A stretch of DNA of 64,000 nucleotides from JABSSA01 sp039960995 (lineage in GTDB: Bacteria > Pseudomonadota > Alphaproteobacteria > Rhodobacterales > Rhodobacteraceae): NCBI GenBank assembly GCA_039960995.1, contig JBDVKF010000064.1, forward strand, positions 124,001 to 188,000, in the 5' to 3' direction. Under the pieces are notes generated by a model that ran no database searches, had not been told where the DNA came from, and worked only from the letters and a program-made list of their open reading frames with translations. Shown piece by piece: positions 17,244 to 24,931 of the stretch. Position numbers and translations under genes: made by a program. Positions within the stretch are counted from its first letter, which is position 1. Each line of letters begins with the position of its first letter.

Positions 17244-17846
17244 ATGTCCCTCAAACCTAAGTCACCGCAATCGCGCCGGGCATTTTTGGCCGGTTCAGCA
17301 GCATTGTTGGCCACGCCTGCTCTGTCGCAGTCGCGTCAAAGCCAGCTGCCCGGAGATTCCGAACGGGATCCGACGCTGTCTGTGCGCCGTAATATTTCAA
17401 GCTTCCGCACCTTGAGCTGGCAACCGTATTTTCCACATTTACGCAAAGGCGCAGTCCTTGTGGATATCGATAGCCGCGCAGTTCACTACTGGAACGAAGA
17501 ACAGACGGTTTACAAATTGTATCCGTCCAGTGTTCCGCTGACGGATGAGCTGACACGACGTGGCAGAACGGTCGTGACGCTGAAGGATCCATCACCAGAT
17601 TGGCGCCCAACGCCGTCGATGAAAAAGCGTAATCCAGAATGGCCAGACTACATTGGGCCGGGTCCGGACAATCCATTGGGCAGCCGGTCTTTGCACCTAA
17701 GCTGGCAATATTACCGAATCCATGGCACGCATGATACGCGTAAAATCGGGCGTAAATCGTCGAATGGATGCATCGGCCTCTACAACGAACATATTGAAGA
17801 ACTGTATCAAATGGCGAAAGTGGGTACTCAGGTGTTGCTAATTTGA
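17244..17846 (+). CDS. L,D-transpeptidase (ErfK/YbiS/YcfS/YnhG type) with Tat signal
   Basis: The 200-residue protein carries an N-terminal RRAFLAGSAALLATPALS, a twin-arginine-type export signal. The YkuD catalytic block is HGTHDTRKIGRKSSNGCIGL (near residues 160-180), with the histidine of IHGTHD and the cysteine of SNGCIGL. It matches the common ErfK/YbiS pattern (HGT...S.GCI) better than the neighbour at 15940 does. It probably acts in the periplasm on peptidoglycan cross-links or lipoprotein attachment. It is divergent from the CAP-domain gene across a palindrome-bearing gap. Confidence 0.9.
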   Translation: MSLKPKSPQSRRAFLAGSAALLATPALSQSRQSQLPGDSERDPTLSVRRNISSFRTLSWQPYFPHLRKGAVLVDIDSRAVHYWNEEQTVYKLYPSSVPLTDELTRRGRTVVTLKDPSPDWRPTPSMKKRNPEWPDYIGPGPDNPLGSRSLHLSWQYYRIHGTHDTRKIGRKSSNGCIGLYNEHIEELYQMAKVGTQVLLI

Positions 17847-17981
17847 CGACATCGCCCTGAACAGCGCAGTACGTTCTTCAAAGTTAGTTTGCAAAGCCTG
17901 TGGATTATTGTTTAACGAACGATACGAGACAAGTCTTGGGTGCGTGCCATGTAATTTGGTGCGCGTAATCTGGAGGTTAAC

Positions 17982-18158
17982 ATGAAAAAACTCGTTCTTG
18001 CTGCCGCTCTCGCGGGTTTCGCTGGTACAGCTTTTGCTGGCGCACCTGCTGAGCCGATCGTTGAAGCACCAGTAATCGTAGAAGAAGCATCTAGCTCTTC
18101 TGCTGGCATCCTTTTGCCATTGCTGCTGGTTGCTGTTTTGATCGCTGCTGCAGACTAA
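17982..18158 (+). CDS. Small secreted or membrane peptide, copy 1 (58 residues)
   Basis: The frame begins MKKLVLAAALAGFAGTAFAG, a clear signal peptide with a likely AFA-G cleavage site. A proline- and glutamate-rich linker (residues about 21-36) and a serine run follow, then a C-terminal hydrophobic segment AGILLPLLLVAVLIAAAD able to span the membrane. The mature peptide would be about 38 residues, anchored by its C-terminus. The ribosome-binding site TGGAGG precedes the ATG. The gene has its own terminator and a paralogue 428 bases downstream. I do not recognise a named family; similar peptides next to hemH in Rhodobacteraceae are my recollection, not checked. Confidence 0.8.
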   Translation: MKKLVLAAALAGFAGTAFAGAPAEPIVEAPVIVEEASSSSAGILLPLLLVAVLIAAAD

Positions 18159-18180
18159 GCTATTTCGGATTTCCGAAAGA

Positions 18181-18208
18181 AAAGGCGGTGCTTTTAGCGC
18201 CGCCTTTT
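18181..18208 (+). terminator. Rho-independent terminator after peptide copy 1
   Basis: AAAGGCGGTGC and GCGCCGCCTTTT form a strong stem around TTTTA (one G-T wobble), and the 3' side ends in a T-run. It lies 22 bases after the stop. Confidence 0.85.
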
Positions 18209-18409
18209 ACTTTGGGGAATTGGCAAATCAACAGATTGGCCGACCCTAATGATTCTCTGAGAAAAACTATATGAACGCCTCAAACTGAAATATGTAAGAG
18301 GTTCTTGCCAGCTCGCTTCCAAAACCTATAGGTTGTTGATTAACCAAGGATATGAGTCGAATCTTGGGTAAGCACCATAATTTTTGGTGACAGTAATTTG
18401 GAGAATAAC

Positions 18410-18586
18410 ATGAAAAAAATCGTTCTTGCTGCCGCTTTCGCAGGATTCGCAGGTTCAGCTTTTGCTGGCGCACCTTCCGAGCCGAACATTGAACCGCCGA
18501 TAGTTACACAAGAAGCATCTAGCTCTTCTGCTGGCATTCTTTTGCCATTGCTGCTGGTCGCTGTTTTGATCGCTGCTGCAGACTAA
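18410..18586 (+). CDS. Small secreted or membrane peptide, copy 2 (58 residues)
   Basis: This paralogue of the upstream peptide has the same plan: signal peptide MKKIVLAAAFAGFAGSAFAG, a diverged linker, EASSSS and an identical hydrophobic tail. Eleven of 58 residues differ, seven of them in residues 26-34 of the linker, so the linker evolves fastest while both ends are held. The start at 18410 is chosen to match copy 1; an in-frame ATG four codons earlier lacks a better ribosome-binding site (TTTGGAGA). A separate leader block and terminator imply independent transcription. Confidence 0.8.
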   Translation: MKKIVLAAAFAGFAGSAFAGAPSEPNIEPPIVTQEASSSSAGILLPLLLVAVLIAAAD

Positions 18587-18606
18587 ATTACCTCGGTATT
18601 TCGATA

Positions 18607-18636
18607 GAAAAGGCGGTGCTATCAGCGCCGCCTTTT
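18607..18636 (+). terminator. Rho-independent terminator after peptide copy 2
   Basis: AAAAGGCGGTGC pairs with GCGCCGCCTTTT around ATCA plus flanks, nearly identical to the terminator of copy 1. Reading leftward, the A-run gives a T-tract as well, so it may also stop hemH transcription. Confidence 0.82.
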
Positions 18637-18665
18637 GCTTTGCGTGAATGAAAGGTCTGCCTGTG

Positions 18666-19739
18666 TCAGGGCGTTTCTTGAACCCAGCCACTCAGGTTTT
18701 CATTAATGATCTGACCTAAGGCTTCGATATGCGCCTCATCATCGTTCAGGCATGGAATATAGGTAAATGTTTCCCCACCTGCGTGCTCAAAGCTTTCGCG
18801 AATCTCTTCGTTGATCTCTTCCAGCGTTTCGATGCAATCGGCTGAAAAGGCAGGTGCGCAGACTGCGATGTTCTTCTTTCCACTCTCTGCCAGCCGTGCA
18901 ACTTCTTCCACGGTATAAGGCTGCAACCATTCTTCAGGCCCAAATTTGGACTGGAAAGTCGTAGTGATTTGGGTGTCTTCCCAACCCAATCGTTCCTTCA
19001 AAAGCCTTGTCGTTTTCTGGCACTGACAATGATACGGGTCGCCCTGCATCAAATACCGTTTGGGCACACCGTGGTATGAACACACCAGCACATCCGGCTT
19101 TTTGTCCATCGCGGCATATGCCCGTTCGATAGACTGGCCCAAAGCTTCGATGTATTTCGGATGTGAATAATAAGGATCAACGATGCGAGCAGTTGGTTGC
19201 CATGTTTCATTCATCAATGCACGAAAGAACTGATCGTTCGCTGTTGCGGATGTCGCGCCAGCATAATGCGGGTATAGCGGAAAAAAGAGGATTTTCTGGC
19301 AGCCTGCTTCGACCATTTTGCGGACTTTGGATTCGGTTGATGGGCTTCCATAGCGCATGCAGAAATCCACCATCACTTGATCACCAAACTTGCCGGCCAG
19401 TGTGTCTTGCAATTTGGCAGTCTGATCCTTTGTGATTGTCAAAAGTGGGCTTTCGTTTGCCTCGTTATTCCAGATCGATTTATACGCGGCACCCGATGAA
19501 AAGGGGCGTTTGGTCAGAATCACCAACTGAAGCAAAGGCTGCCAAAGCCAAGGGCTGTAATCGATGACGCGCCGATCCGACAGGAATTCGCTGAGATATC
19601 TGCGCATCGACCAATAGTCGTGATTGTCCGGCGTTCCGAGATTCGCCAGCAAAATTCCCACGCGTTGCGGCAGGAATTTCGGGTGATCGTCAGGTGCGTG
19701 CGAAGGGCGTGTGGCGGATTGGCTGGCATCAAGCATCAT
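18666..19739 (-). CDS. hemH: Ferrochelatase
   Basis: HemH inserts Fe(II) into protoporphyrin IX, the last step of protoheme synthesis. The 357-residue protein shows ILLANLGTPDNHDYWSMRRYL near the N-terminus, MRYGSPS, the metal-site histidine in CSYHGVPKRYL, and the acidic C-terminal LEEINEEIRESFEHAGG. Length is typical of alphaproteobacterial enzymes. Two adjacent ATG codons (19739 and 19736) are equally possible. It converges with the tandem small-peptide genes. A methyltransferase gene lies 51 bases upstream on the same strand. Confidence 0.96.
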   Translation of the reverse strand: MMLDASQSATRPSHAPDDHPKFLPQRVGILLANLGTPDNHDYWSMRRYLSEFLSDRRVIDYSPWLWQPLLQLVILTKRPFSSGAAYKSIWNNEANESPLLTITKDQTAKLQDTLAGKFGDQVMVDFCMRYGSPSTESKVRKMVEAGCQKILFFPLYPHYAGATSATANDQFFRALMNETWQPTARIVDPYYSHPKYIEALGQSIERAYAAMDKKPDVLVCSYHGVPKRYLMQGDPYHCQCQKTTRLLKERLGWEDTQITTTFQSKFGPEEWLQPYTVEEVARLAESGKKNIAVCAPAFSADCIETLEEINEEIRESFEHAGGETFTYIPCLNDDEAHIEALGQIINENLSGWVQETP

Positions 19740-19790
19740 AAAGTCCGGATAAAGGGCGTTTCGTCTGAGGTAAATGCTTTTGCCGTTTCG

Positions 19791-20594
19791 TCAATCAGGT
19801 AAATTCTTTTCCTTCGTCCCAAGTGCATCAGCAAGCCGTTGAGTCGCTGATCCAGGCCGTAAAGGTTGGGGCTGGCTGTCGTCAGGCGCCCAACCGGTCA
19901 AGATCACAAGTTCGTATGTTGCTTTCACTTTGCCAGATTGCGTTGAAAAGTGTTGTGCATAGGTCTTTGCCGCAGCCTCGAAGACAGCGCGCTTGGTCGG
20001 AATGCGCAGGCGCGCAGACAGAGCATTCGTTTCGCCCATGCAGCGCAAATCGCGCATAACACTGCCCAGATCCGCATATTCAACATTCTGGACAACAGAA
20101 TCGGCAACCGGCAATGCAAGTCCCGCGCGTTGCAGCAATGCACCCAAGTCACGAATTTCTGCCATCGGTGCCACGCGTGCGGAAAGGCCTGAACTCACGC
20201 GGGCTTCGGCCTCGGCCAGACTGGTGCGCAGTTCTGACAAGGTTTGACCGCCCAACGCTGCGACCAAAAGCAATCCATCAGGCTGAAGCGCGCGTTTGCA
20301 TTGAATAAGCTGCCCTACGGGGTCATTCGCCCAGTGCAGATCAAGACTGTGGATAACAAGGTCGTGCGCGGCGTGTTCCAGCGTCAACACATCCTGAGCG
20401 GGAACCACGGTCGCGTTTGGGATACGTTCAGACCAGATTTCAGGGAAAGGCGTGACGATTGCCGGCGCTGAAAATTCTTTTTTAACCATTCCCAGACGAT
20501 CTTGCAGTTCGTCTGCAGCAAGAGTCTGCAAGAACATATCGGTTGCGCGGGCGCGGTTGCGGGCAAGTGCAATGGGATCAACCAACGAATTCAT
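19791..20594 (-). CDS. SAM-dependent methyltransferase, BioC/NDUFAF5-like
   Basis: The 267-residue protein has a degenerate class I Rossmann methyltransferase pattern. LTLEHAAHDLVIHSLDLHWANDPVGQLIQCKRAL resembles the motif 4/5 region of BioC-like proteins and of the mitochondrial complex I assembly factor NDUFAF5. The typical glycine-rich SAM loop is weak, as in many alphaproteobacterial members. The start MNSLVDPIALARNRAR at 20594 fits the family N-terminus (ALARNRARA). It is divergent from comF with only 12 bases between the starts, so both promoters must overlap coding sequence. The exact methyl acceptor is unknown. Confidence 0.7.
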   Translation of the reverse strand: MNSLVDPIALARNRARATDMFLQTLAADELQDRLGMVKKEFSAPAIVTPFPEIWSERIPNATVVPAQDVLTLEHAAHDLVIHSLDLHWANDPVGQLIQCKRALQPDGLLLVAALGGQTLSELRTSLAEAEARVSSGLSARVAPMAEIRDLGALLQRAGLALPVADSVVQNVEYADLGSVMRDLRCMGETNALSARLRIPTKRAVFEAAAKTYAQHFSTQSGKVKATYELVILTGWAPDDSQPQPLRPGSATQRLADALGTKEKNLPD

Positions 20595-20606
20595 GTGGCG
20601 GTATCT

Positions 20607-21347
20607 ATGAAGGAATGGCTGCAAATACAAACGGTCCTATCGGCAATCTATCCGCCGCGTTGTCTGGCCTGTGGTGAGATGGTCGAAGATAACTTTGGTC
20701 TGTGCGGCTCGTGTTGGGGTGACACGGCGTTTATTGGCGGCACCGCTTGTGATCAATGCGGAACACCGTTGCCCGGTGATACAGCACCCGATGAACAGGT
20801 GACATGTGATGACTGCCAACAATCGGAACGTCCATGGGATAAGGGACGCGCCGCATTTATATACGGTGGAATTGGCCGCAAGTTGATTCTTTCGCTGAAA
20901 CATGGGGACCGTCAAGACATTGCGTATCCGGCTGCGCGTTGGCTGGCCACGGCAGGAAAAGACCTGTTGTTGGACAAATCCACTTTGATTGCGCCTGTTC
21001 CGCTTCATTGGATTCGGTTGTTAAAACGGCGCTATAACCAGTCGGCTCTGCTTGCACAGGCACTGTCGCGACAAAGCGGTATAGATTGGTGCCCTGATCT
21101 GTTGATCCGCCAACGACGGACCCCGTCTTTGGATGGAAAATCCCAAGAAGAAAGACGCAAAACAGTTAAGGATGCTTTCGCAATACATCAAAAACGCAAA
21201 CATCGCATTGTGGGTCGCGGTGTGCTTTTGATCGATGATGTGATGACGACGGGCGCAACCTTGACGGCAACCACGCAGGCTTGCCTTGATGCGGGCGCAG
21301 ATCACGTCAACGTGTTGTGTCTAGCGCGCGTGGCAAAAGACGCTTAA
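20607..21347 (+). CDS. ComF-family phosphoribosyltransferase-like protein
   Basis: The 246-residue protein begins with cysteine pairs CLACGE, CGSCW, CDQCG and CDDCQ (residues about 15-70), likely a zinc module. A type I phosphoribosyltransferase fold follows, with the PRPP loop VLLIDDVMTTGATLTAT near residue 205. ComF homologues in non-competent bacteria are often called double zinc ribbon proteins; their substrate is unclear, and a DNA-uptake role is known only in some species. The start MKEWLQIQTVL at 20607 is chosen because the longer frame overlaps the divergent methyltransferase gene. Confidence 0.88.
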   Translation: MKEWLQIQTVLSAIYPPRCLACGEMVEDNFGLCGSCWGDTAFIGGTACDQCGTPLPGDTAPDEQVTCDDCQQSERPWDKGRAAFIYGGIGRKLILSLKHGDRQDIAYPAARWLATAGKDLLLDKSTLIAPVPLHWIRLLKRRYNQSALLAQALSRQSGIDWCPDLLIRQRRTPSLDGKSQEERRKTVKDAFAIHQKRKHRIVGRGVLLIDDVMTTGATLTATTQACLDAGADHVNVLCLARVAKDA

Positions 21348-21383
21348 ATTCCGATAACGAGTTAGTTTATTGGAGTGACCGCG

Positions 21384-21641
21384 ATGAAGTCCGTGGAAAT
21401 ATATACCTCGCCGTTGTGCGGCTTTTGCCATTCAGCCAAACGCCTTTTAAAGCAGAAGGGCATTATTTTTAAGGAAGTGAACGTTTTGGCGCAGCCAGGA
21501 CGAAAGGCTGAAATGATCACACGTGCGAATGGTGGGCGTACCGTTCCCCAGATATTCATTGGCGACACACATGTCGGCGGTTGTGACGACCTTTACGCGT
21601 TGGAACGTTCCGGCAAGCTTGATCCGCTGCTCGCGGCTTAA
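21384..21641 (+). CDS. grxC: Glutaredoxin 3
   Basis: The 85-residue dithiol glutaredoxin has the active site CGFC in SPLCGFCHSAKRLL (residues about 11-14), the cis-proline segment GGRTVPQIFIG and the glutathione-binding GGCDDL. It reduces disulfides with glutathione in the cytoplasm. The usual CPYC is CGFC here, a known variant. The start at 21384 has GGAG nine bases upstream; a GTG at 21375 is the alternative. Its stop overlaps the next start (TAATG), so comF, grxC, nitrilase and marR probably form one operon. Confidence 0.93.
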   Translation: MKSVEIYTSPLCGFCHSAKRLLKQKGIIFKEVNVLAQPGRKAEMITRANGGRTVPQIFIGDTHVGGCDDLYALERSGKLDPLLAA

Positions 21642-22471
21642 TGAAAACAGCCCTGCTTCAACTGACATCTTCGGATAATCCGCGCGAGAATCTGGATGTG
21701 GTTCTGTCGATGATGGCGCAAGCCAAGGCAGACGGAGCAGAGTTTGTATTGACCCCAGAAGTTACAAACTGCGTGTCCATGTCGCGCACGTTTCAAGCGA
21801 GCGTCTTGGCGACCGAAGACCAGGACACGACACTTGTCGCATTGCGAGATGCGTCGCGAGAGCTTGGCATTCACATGTTGATAGGGTCATTGGCGTTGAA
21901 AACCCAAGATCCAGACGGGCGCTTTGCCAACCGGTCGTTTTTGATTGGGCCCGGTGGAGAAATTCGGGGCCGCTATGACAAAATTCACATGTTTGATGTG
22001 GATATCGACGAAACAGAGACGTTTCGCGAATCTGCTGGATACCGTCCTGGCACACAGGCGGTTGTTGCAGATGCCGATTTTGGCAAGGTCGGAATGTGCG
22101 TTTGTTACGATATGCGGTTTCCGCATCTTGCACAGTCTCTTGTTGAAGCAGGCGCAAACATCCTGACCTATCCGGCGGCTTTTTCGCCTGTCACGGGGGC
22201 TGCGCATTGGCATTCATTGCTGCGTGCGCGGGCCATTGAAACAGGCAGCTGGGTCTTGGCACCAGCGCAAACAGGCACACATGCAACGCAGCAATCTGCT
22301 GTCAGAAAGACCTTTGGTCACAGCCTTGCTGTGGCACCTTGGGGCGAAGTCATACTTGACGCGGGCACAGAGCCCGGAGTTTATACATTCGATCTCAATA
22401 TGGAAAAGGTCGCCGAAGCCCGCAAGCGCGTCCCTGCCTTGCAAAACAAAAGATCCTTCGACGGCCCTTGA
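21641..22471 (+). CDS. Carbon-nitrogen hydrolase (nitrilase superfamily, Nit1/Nit2-like)
   Basis: The 276-residue protein has the Glu-Lys-Cys triad of the family: the glutamate in LTPEVTN (about residue 42), the lysine in GRYDKIHMFDVD (about 112) and the cysteine in GMCVCYDMRFP (about 152). The relatives of closest appearance are omega-amidase (Nit2) and deaminated-glutathione amidase (Nit1). The neighbouring glutaredoxin gene makes the latter, a metabolite-repair reaction in glutathione metabolism, attractive; this is inference from context. The start overlaps the grxC stop. Confidence 0.88.
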   Translation: MKTALLQLTSSDNPRENLDVVLSMMAQAKADGAEFVLTPEVTNCVSMSRTFQASVLATEDQDTTLVALRDASRELGIHMLIGSLALKTQDPDGRFANRSFLIGPGGEIRGRYDKIHMFDVDIDETETFRESAGYRPGTQAVVADADFGKVGMCVCYDMRFPHLAQSLVEAGANILTYPAAFSPVTGAAHWHSLLRARAIETGSWVLAPAQTGTHATQQSAVRKTFGHSLAVAPWGEVILDAGTEPGVYTFDLNMEKVAEARKRVPALQNKRSFDGP

Positions 22472-22479
22472 TCGGGTCT

Positions 22480-22923
22480 ATGAGCACTGAAAGACAAGCA
22501 TTGGCTATTTCGCTGTTCAGCGAAATTCTGGCGGCGGACCAAATGGTGCGTAACCGTATTAGCCGCGTGTTGCCTAAAGGGATGGAGATTTCCCATTTCA
22601 GTGTCTTGAATCATTTGGTTTGGCACGGTGATGAACGCACACCCGCGCAGCTGGCGGAAACCTTCAATGTCACGCGTGGGGCCATGACCAACACATTGTC
22701 GAAACTTGAATGGGCCGGATATGTGCATATTCGCCCAGATTGGGATGATGCGCGGCGCAAAATGGTCGCGATCAGCCCGGCAGGGCGCAAAGCCCGCGAA
22801 CAGGCTTTGACCGCAATCACCCCCATGGTGTCAGACGTGATCAAAGAACTTGGCGATGACCAGGTTCGCGAAACATTACCCATTTTACGGGGTCTTCGGC
22901 GTACGTTGTCAGAAAAAAACTAA
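22480..22923 (+). CDS. MarR-family transcriptional regulator
   Basis: The 147-residue protein has the MarR winged helix: RTPAQLAETFNVTRGAMTNTLSKLEWAGYVHIRPD (about residues 48-82) is the recognition region, and DARRKMVAISPAGRK is the wing. The start at 22480 is the first ATG; a TTG at 22468 lies in the preceding gene's stop region. It is the last gene of the comF-grxC-nitrilase group, and its stop overlaps that of the convergent GST gene (CTAA). Its ligand and targets are not known. Confidence 0.88.
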   Translation: MSTERQALAISLFSEILAADQMVRNRISRVLPKGMEISHFSVLNHLVWHGDERTPAQLAETFNVTRGAMTNTLSKLEWAGYVHIRPDWDDARRKMVAISPAGRKAREQALTAITPMVSDVIKELGDDQVRETLPILRGLRRTLSEKN

Positions 22924-23522
22924 CCTTGCGGTACGGTTGCACGCATGGAGTCGCGGTCTGAGAACCGTTCAAACCAATTCGCCAAACCGTCTCGACCAAC
23001 ACGCCAATTGCGCGCATCGTGCCGGAAGTCCAGATATCCAAGGGCAGAGGCAACAGCGATGTGCCCAATATCCAATGGGGCTTCTAGGTGGCTCAACCAT
23101 CGGCTGTTCAAGGCATTCAATGCGCCTTCAACCTTGATCCATTGGTTTTCGATCCATTCTACCGATTGTTTTTCTTCGGGGCGAAAGCGCGCCTCGTAAA
23201 CCATCAAAACGGCCGCATCCATCAAGGCGTCAGCCGTCGATTCCAAAACCAAACTGTCCCATCCGTTGTCCGGGTAAAAGCCAGCGCCAGCACGCGCATC
23301 GAAAAATCGACAGATGACACGGCTGTCATACAATGTTGGGCCTTCGTCGCGCACAAGAGCCGGAATTTTTCCCACTGGGTTTGCAGCTTTCAGCGCAGCT
23401 TCGGTGTTACCGATTCCGGCTTGGACCGATTGCATCACGACATCATCAATCTGTTTGGTCTCGTGCAGCAAGACGAGAACCTTGCGCACAAATGGGGACG
23501 CAGGTGACATCAGCAGTTTCAT
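22920..23522 (-). CDS. Glutathione S-transferase family protein
   Basis: The 200-residue protein begins MKLLMSPASPFVRKVLVLLHE, the GST thioredoxin-fold start with the catalytic serine region (SPASPFVRKV). The glutathione-binding cis-proline segment NPVGKIPALV and EGPTLYDSRVICRFFD follow, then an all-helical C-terminal domain. CGGAGGA precedes the ATG. It may be co-transcribed with the upstream PaiB-like gene 30 bases away. The electrophilic substrate is not deducible. Confidence 0.88.
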   Translation of the reverse strand: MKLLMSPASPFVRKVLVLLHETKQIDDVVMQSVQAGIGNTEAALKAANPVGKIPALVRDEGPTLYDSRVICRFFDARAGAGFYPDNGWDSLVLESTADALMDAAVLMVYEARFRPEEKQSVEWIENQWIKVEGALNALNSRWLSHLEAPLDIGHIAVASALGYLDFRHDARNWRVGRDGLANWFERFSDRDSMRATVPQG

Positions 23523-23552
23523 AGGAATCCTCCGAGCGGTGTTTAGACGAAG

Positions 23553-24170
23553 CTAGGCGCCTCGCATCAGAGCTGCAAGCAGGCTTAGGTCAGTGCCTTG
23601 CCCATATGCCTCGACTTTGTCCGCCGCATTCTTGCGCACCGCATCGGGTTTGTTTTGGTTCAGCTTCCAAGTGCCATCGATTTTGGTCACGGCCATGCGG
23701 CACGGCACAATCTGGCGCATCATGCTTTCCATGACGCCCTCAGACATTTTGGAACTGGTCCAAGGGGCCTTTGGTTCCAGCTTGTTTTCGAAATGCGCGG
23801 ATTGACGATCCAAAAGATCGTGCAATTGATCTTGGGGCATCAGTTCGATTGTGCCCCAGATGTGCACAGCGACATAGTTCCATGTGGGGACTTGGTCGTC
23901 TGCTTTGTACCAATCAGGCGATACATAACTGTCGGGTCCACTGACGGCTATGCGCGCGGATGCAGACCCTGCACGCAAGGCGCGCGCGATTGGGTTAGAA
24001 CGCACCAAATGACACTCTAACACAGCGCCATCTTCAGCCAATAAAAATGGGATATGCGCCATCAATGGGCCGTCAGAGCCATTTATAGCCATCACGCCAA
24101 ATCCTCGTTCGCGCGCGTATTTGACATTGCGGGCCTCAGATTCGGTATGAAAGATCGGATTCGGATGCAT
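23553..24170 (-). CDS. PaiB-family FMN-binding split-barrel protein (putative negative regulator)
   Basis: The 205-residue protein matches the PaiB/FMN-binding negative transcriptional regulator family. Visible are MHPNPIFHTES, GVMAINGSDGPLMAHIPFLL, VSPDWYKADDQVPTWNYVAVH and the C-terminal LNQNKPDAVRKN. In Bacillus, PaiB affects sporulation and protease genes. In proteobacteria most members have no known target and may simply bind flavin. No helix-turn-helix is visible, so DNA binding is doubtful. It lies between thiQ and the GST gene on the same strand. Confidence 0.85.
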   Translation of the reverse strand: MHPNPIFHTESEARNVKYARERGFGVMAINGSDGPLMAHIPFLLAEDGAVLECHLVRSNPIARALRAGSASARIAVSGPDSYVSPDWYKADDQVPTWNYVAVHIWGTIELMPQDQLHDLLDRQSAHFENKLEPKAPWTSSKMSEGVMESMMRQIVPCRMAVTKIDGTWKLNQNKPDAVRKNAADKVEAYGQGTDLSLLAALMRGA

Positions 24171-24238
24171 CGGGCGGCTCCTGACTGGCTTACCTCTTCC
24201 TTGCCAACCGCAACCTGCATTGGCAAGGCGTCAGGCAT

Positions 24239-24931
24239 TTATCCCAAATATGATTTCAAAGCGGGATGCGGATTCGCCAGAAGATGCTCAGCGGTTTCCG
24301 GTGCATGTGCGATGCCATCATCCAGAAAGATGATGTCTTGTGCGATGTGTTTGGCGTCGTCGGGGTGATGTGTGACCATCAACAATGTGGCCTGCGTTTC
24401 ATCCAAAACGTCGCTGACCAGGTCCAGCATTTCTTGGCGCAAGGCGGGCCCAAGAGCCGAGAAAGGTTCATCTAGCAGCAAAAGAGGTTTGCGTTGCAGC
24501 AATATGCGGGCCAGCGCGGCGCGGCCTTGTTGGCCACCAGAAACCTGACCGGGTTTGCGGTTCTCAAGCCCTGATAACCCGACCCTTTTCAGAACCGTGT
24601 GCACGCGTTCGCGTTCTTCAGCACTCAGTTTCAACGAAGGTCGAAGCCCGAGCGACACGTTCTGTTCAAGCGTTAAGGCCGGGAACAAGTTGCCGTCTTG
24701 AAACAACATAGCGATATCACGATTGGCTGGATTGGCGTGGGTTATATCCGCTCCGTCGAGTGCAATTTGGCCCTGTGCGACATCCACAAACCCTGCGATA
24801 GCACCAATTAGGGTCGATTTTCCGGCACCGGACGGCCCGATGACGACTGTACGGCTGCCGCTTTGCACGAACCAATCTGCGCGCAACGAAAAGGCGTCGT
24901 GTTGAACAAGCAGGTTTTTAACTGTCAGCAT
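24239..24931 (-). CDS. thiQ: Thiamine ABC transporter ATP-binding protein
   Basis: This 230-residue ABC ATPase shows Walker A GPSGAGKST, signature VSGGQQGRAALAR (SGGQ variant), Walker B LLLDEPFSALG and the H-loop in MVTHHPDDA. Its short length without a regulatory domain suits ThiQ. It overlaps the 3' end of thiP by 14 bases on the same strand. The gene set thiB-thiP-thiQ behind a TPP riboswitch fixes the substrate as thiamine, TPP or a related compound. The start MLTVKNLLV at 24931 is preferred to a longer frame. Confidence 0.92.
   Translation of the reverse strand: MLTVKNLLVQHDAFSLRADWFVQSGSRTVVIGPSGAGKSTLIGAIAGFVDVAQGQIALDGADITHANPANRDIAMLFQDGNLFPALTLEQNVSLGLRPSLKLSAEERERVHTVLKRVGLSGLENRKPGQVSGGQQGRAALARILLQRKPLLLLDEPFSALGPALRQEMLDLVSDVLDETQATLLMVTHHPDDAKHIAQDIIFLDDGIAHAPETAEHLLANPHPALKSYLG

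Larger units (their letters stand above)
17908..18636 (+). repeat. Tandem duplication of a short-peptide gene with leader and terminator
   Basis: Two units of about 430 bases are repeated head to tail. Each has a similar upstream block (17908-17941 and 18336-18369, sharing TTGxTTAAC and TCTTGGGT), a 58-codon gene, and a near-identical terminator. The coding parts match at 47 of 58 residues. The promoter-side similarity shows that the whole transcription unit was copied. Confidence 0.75.
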
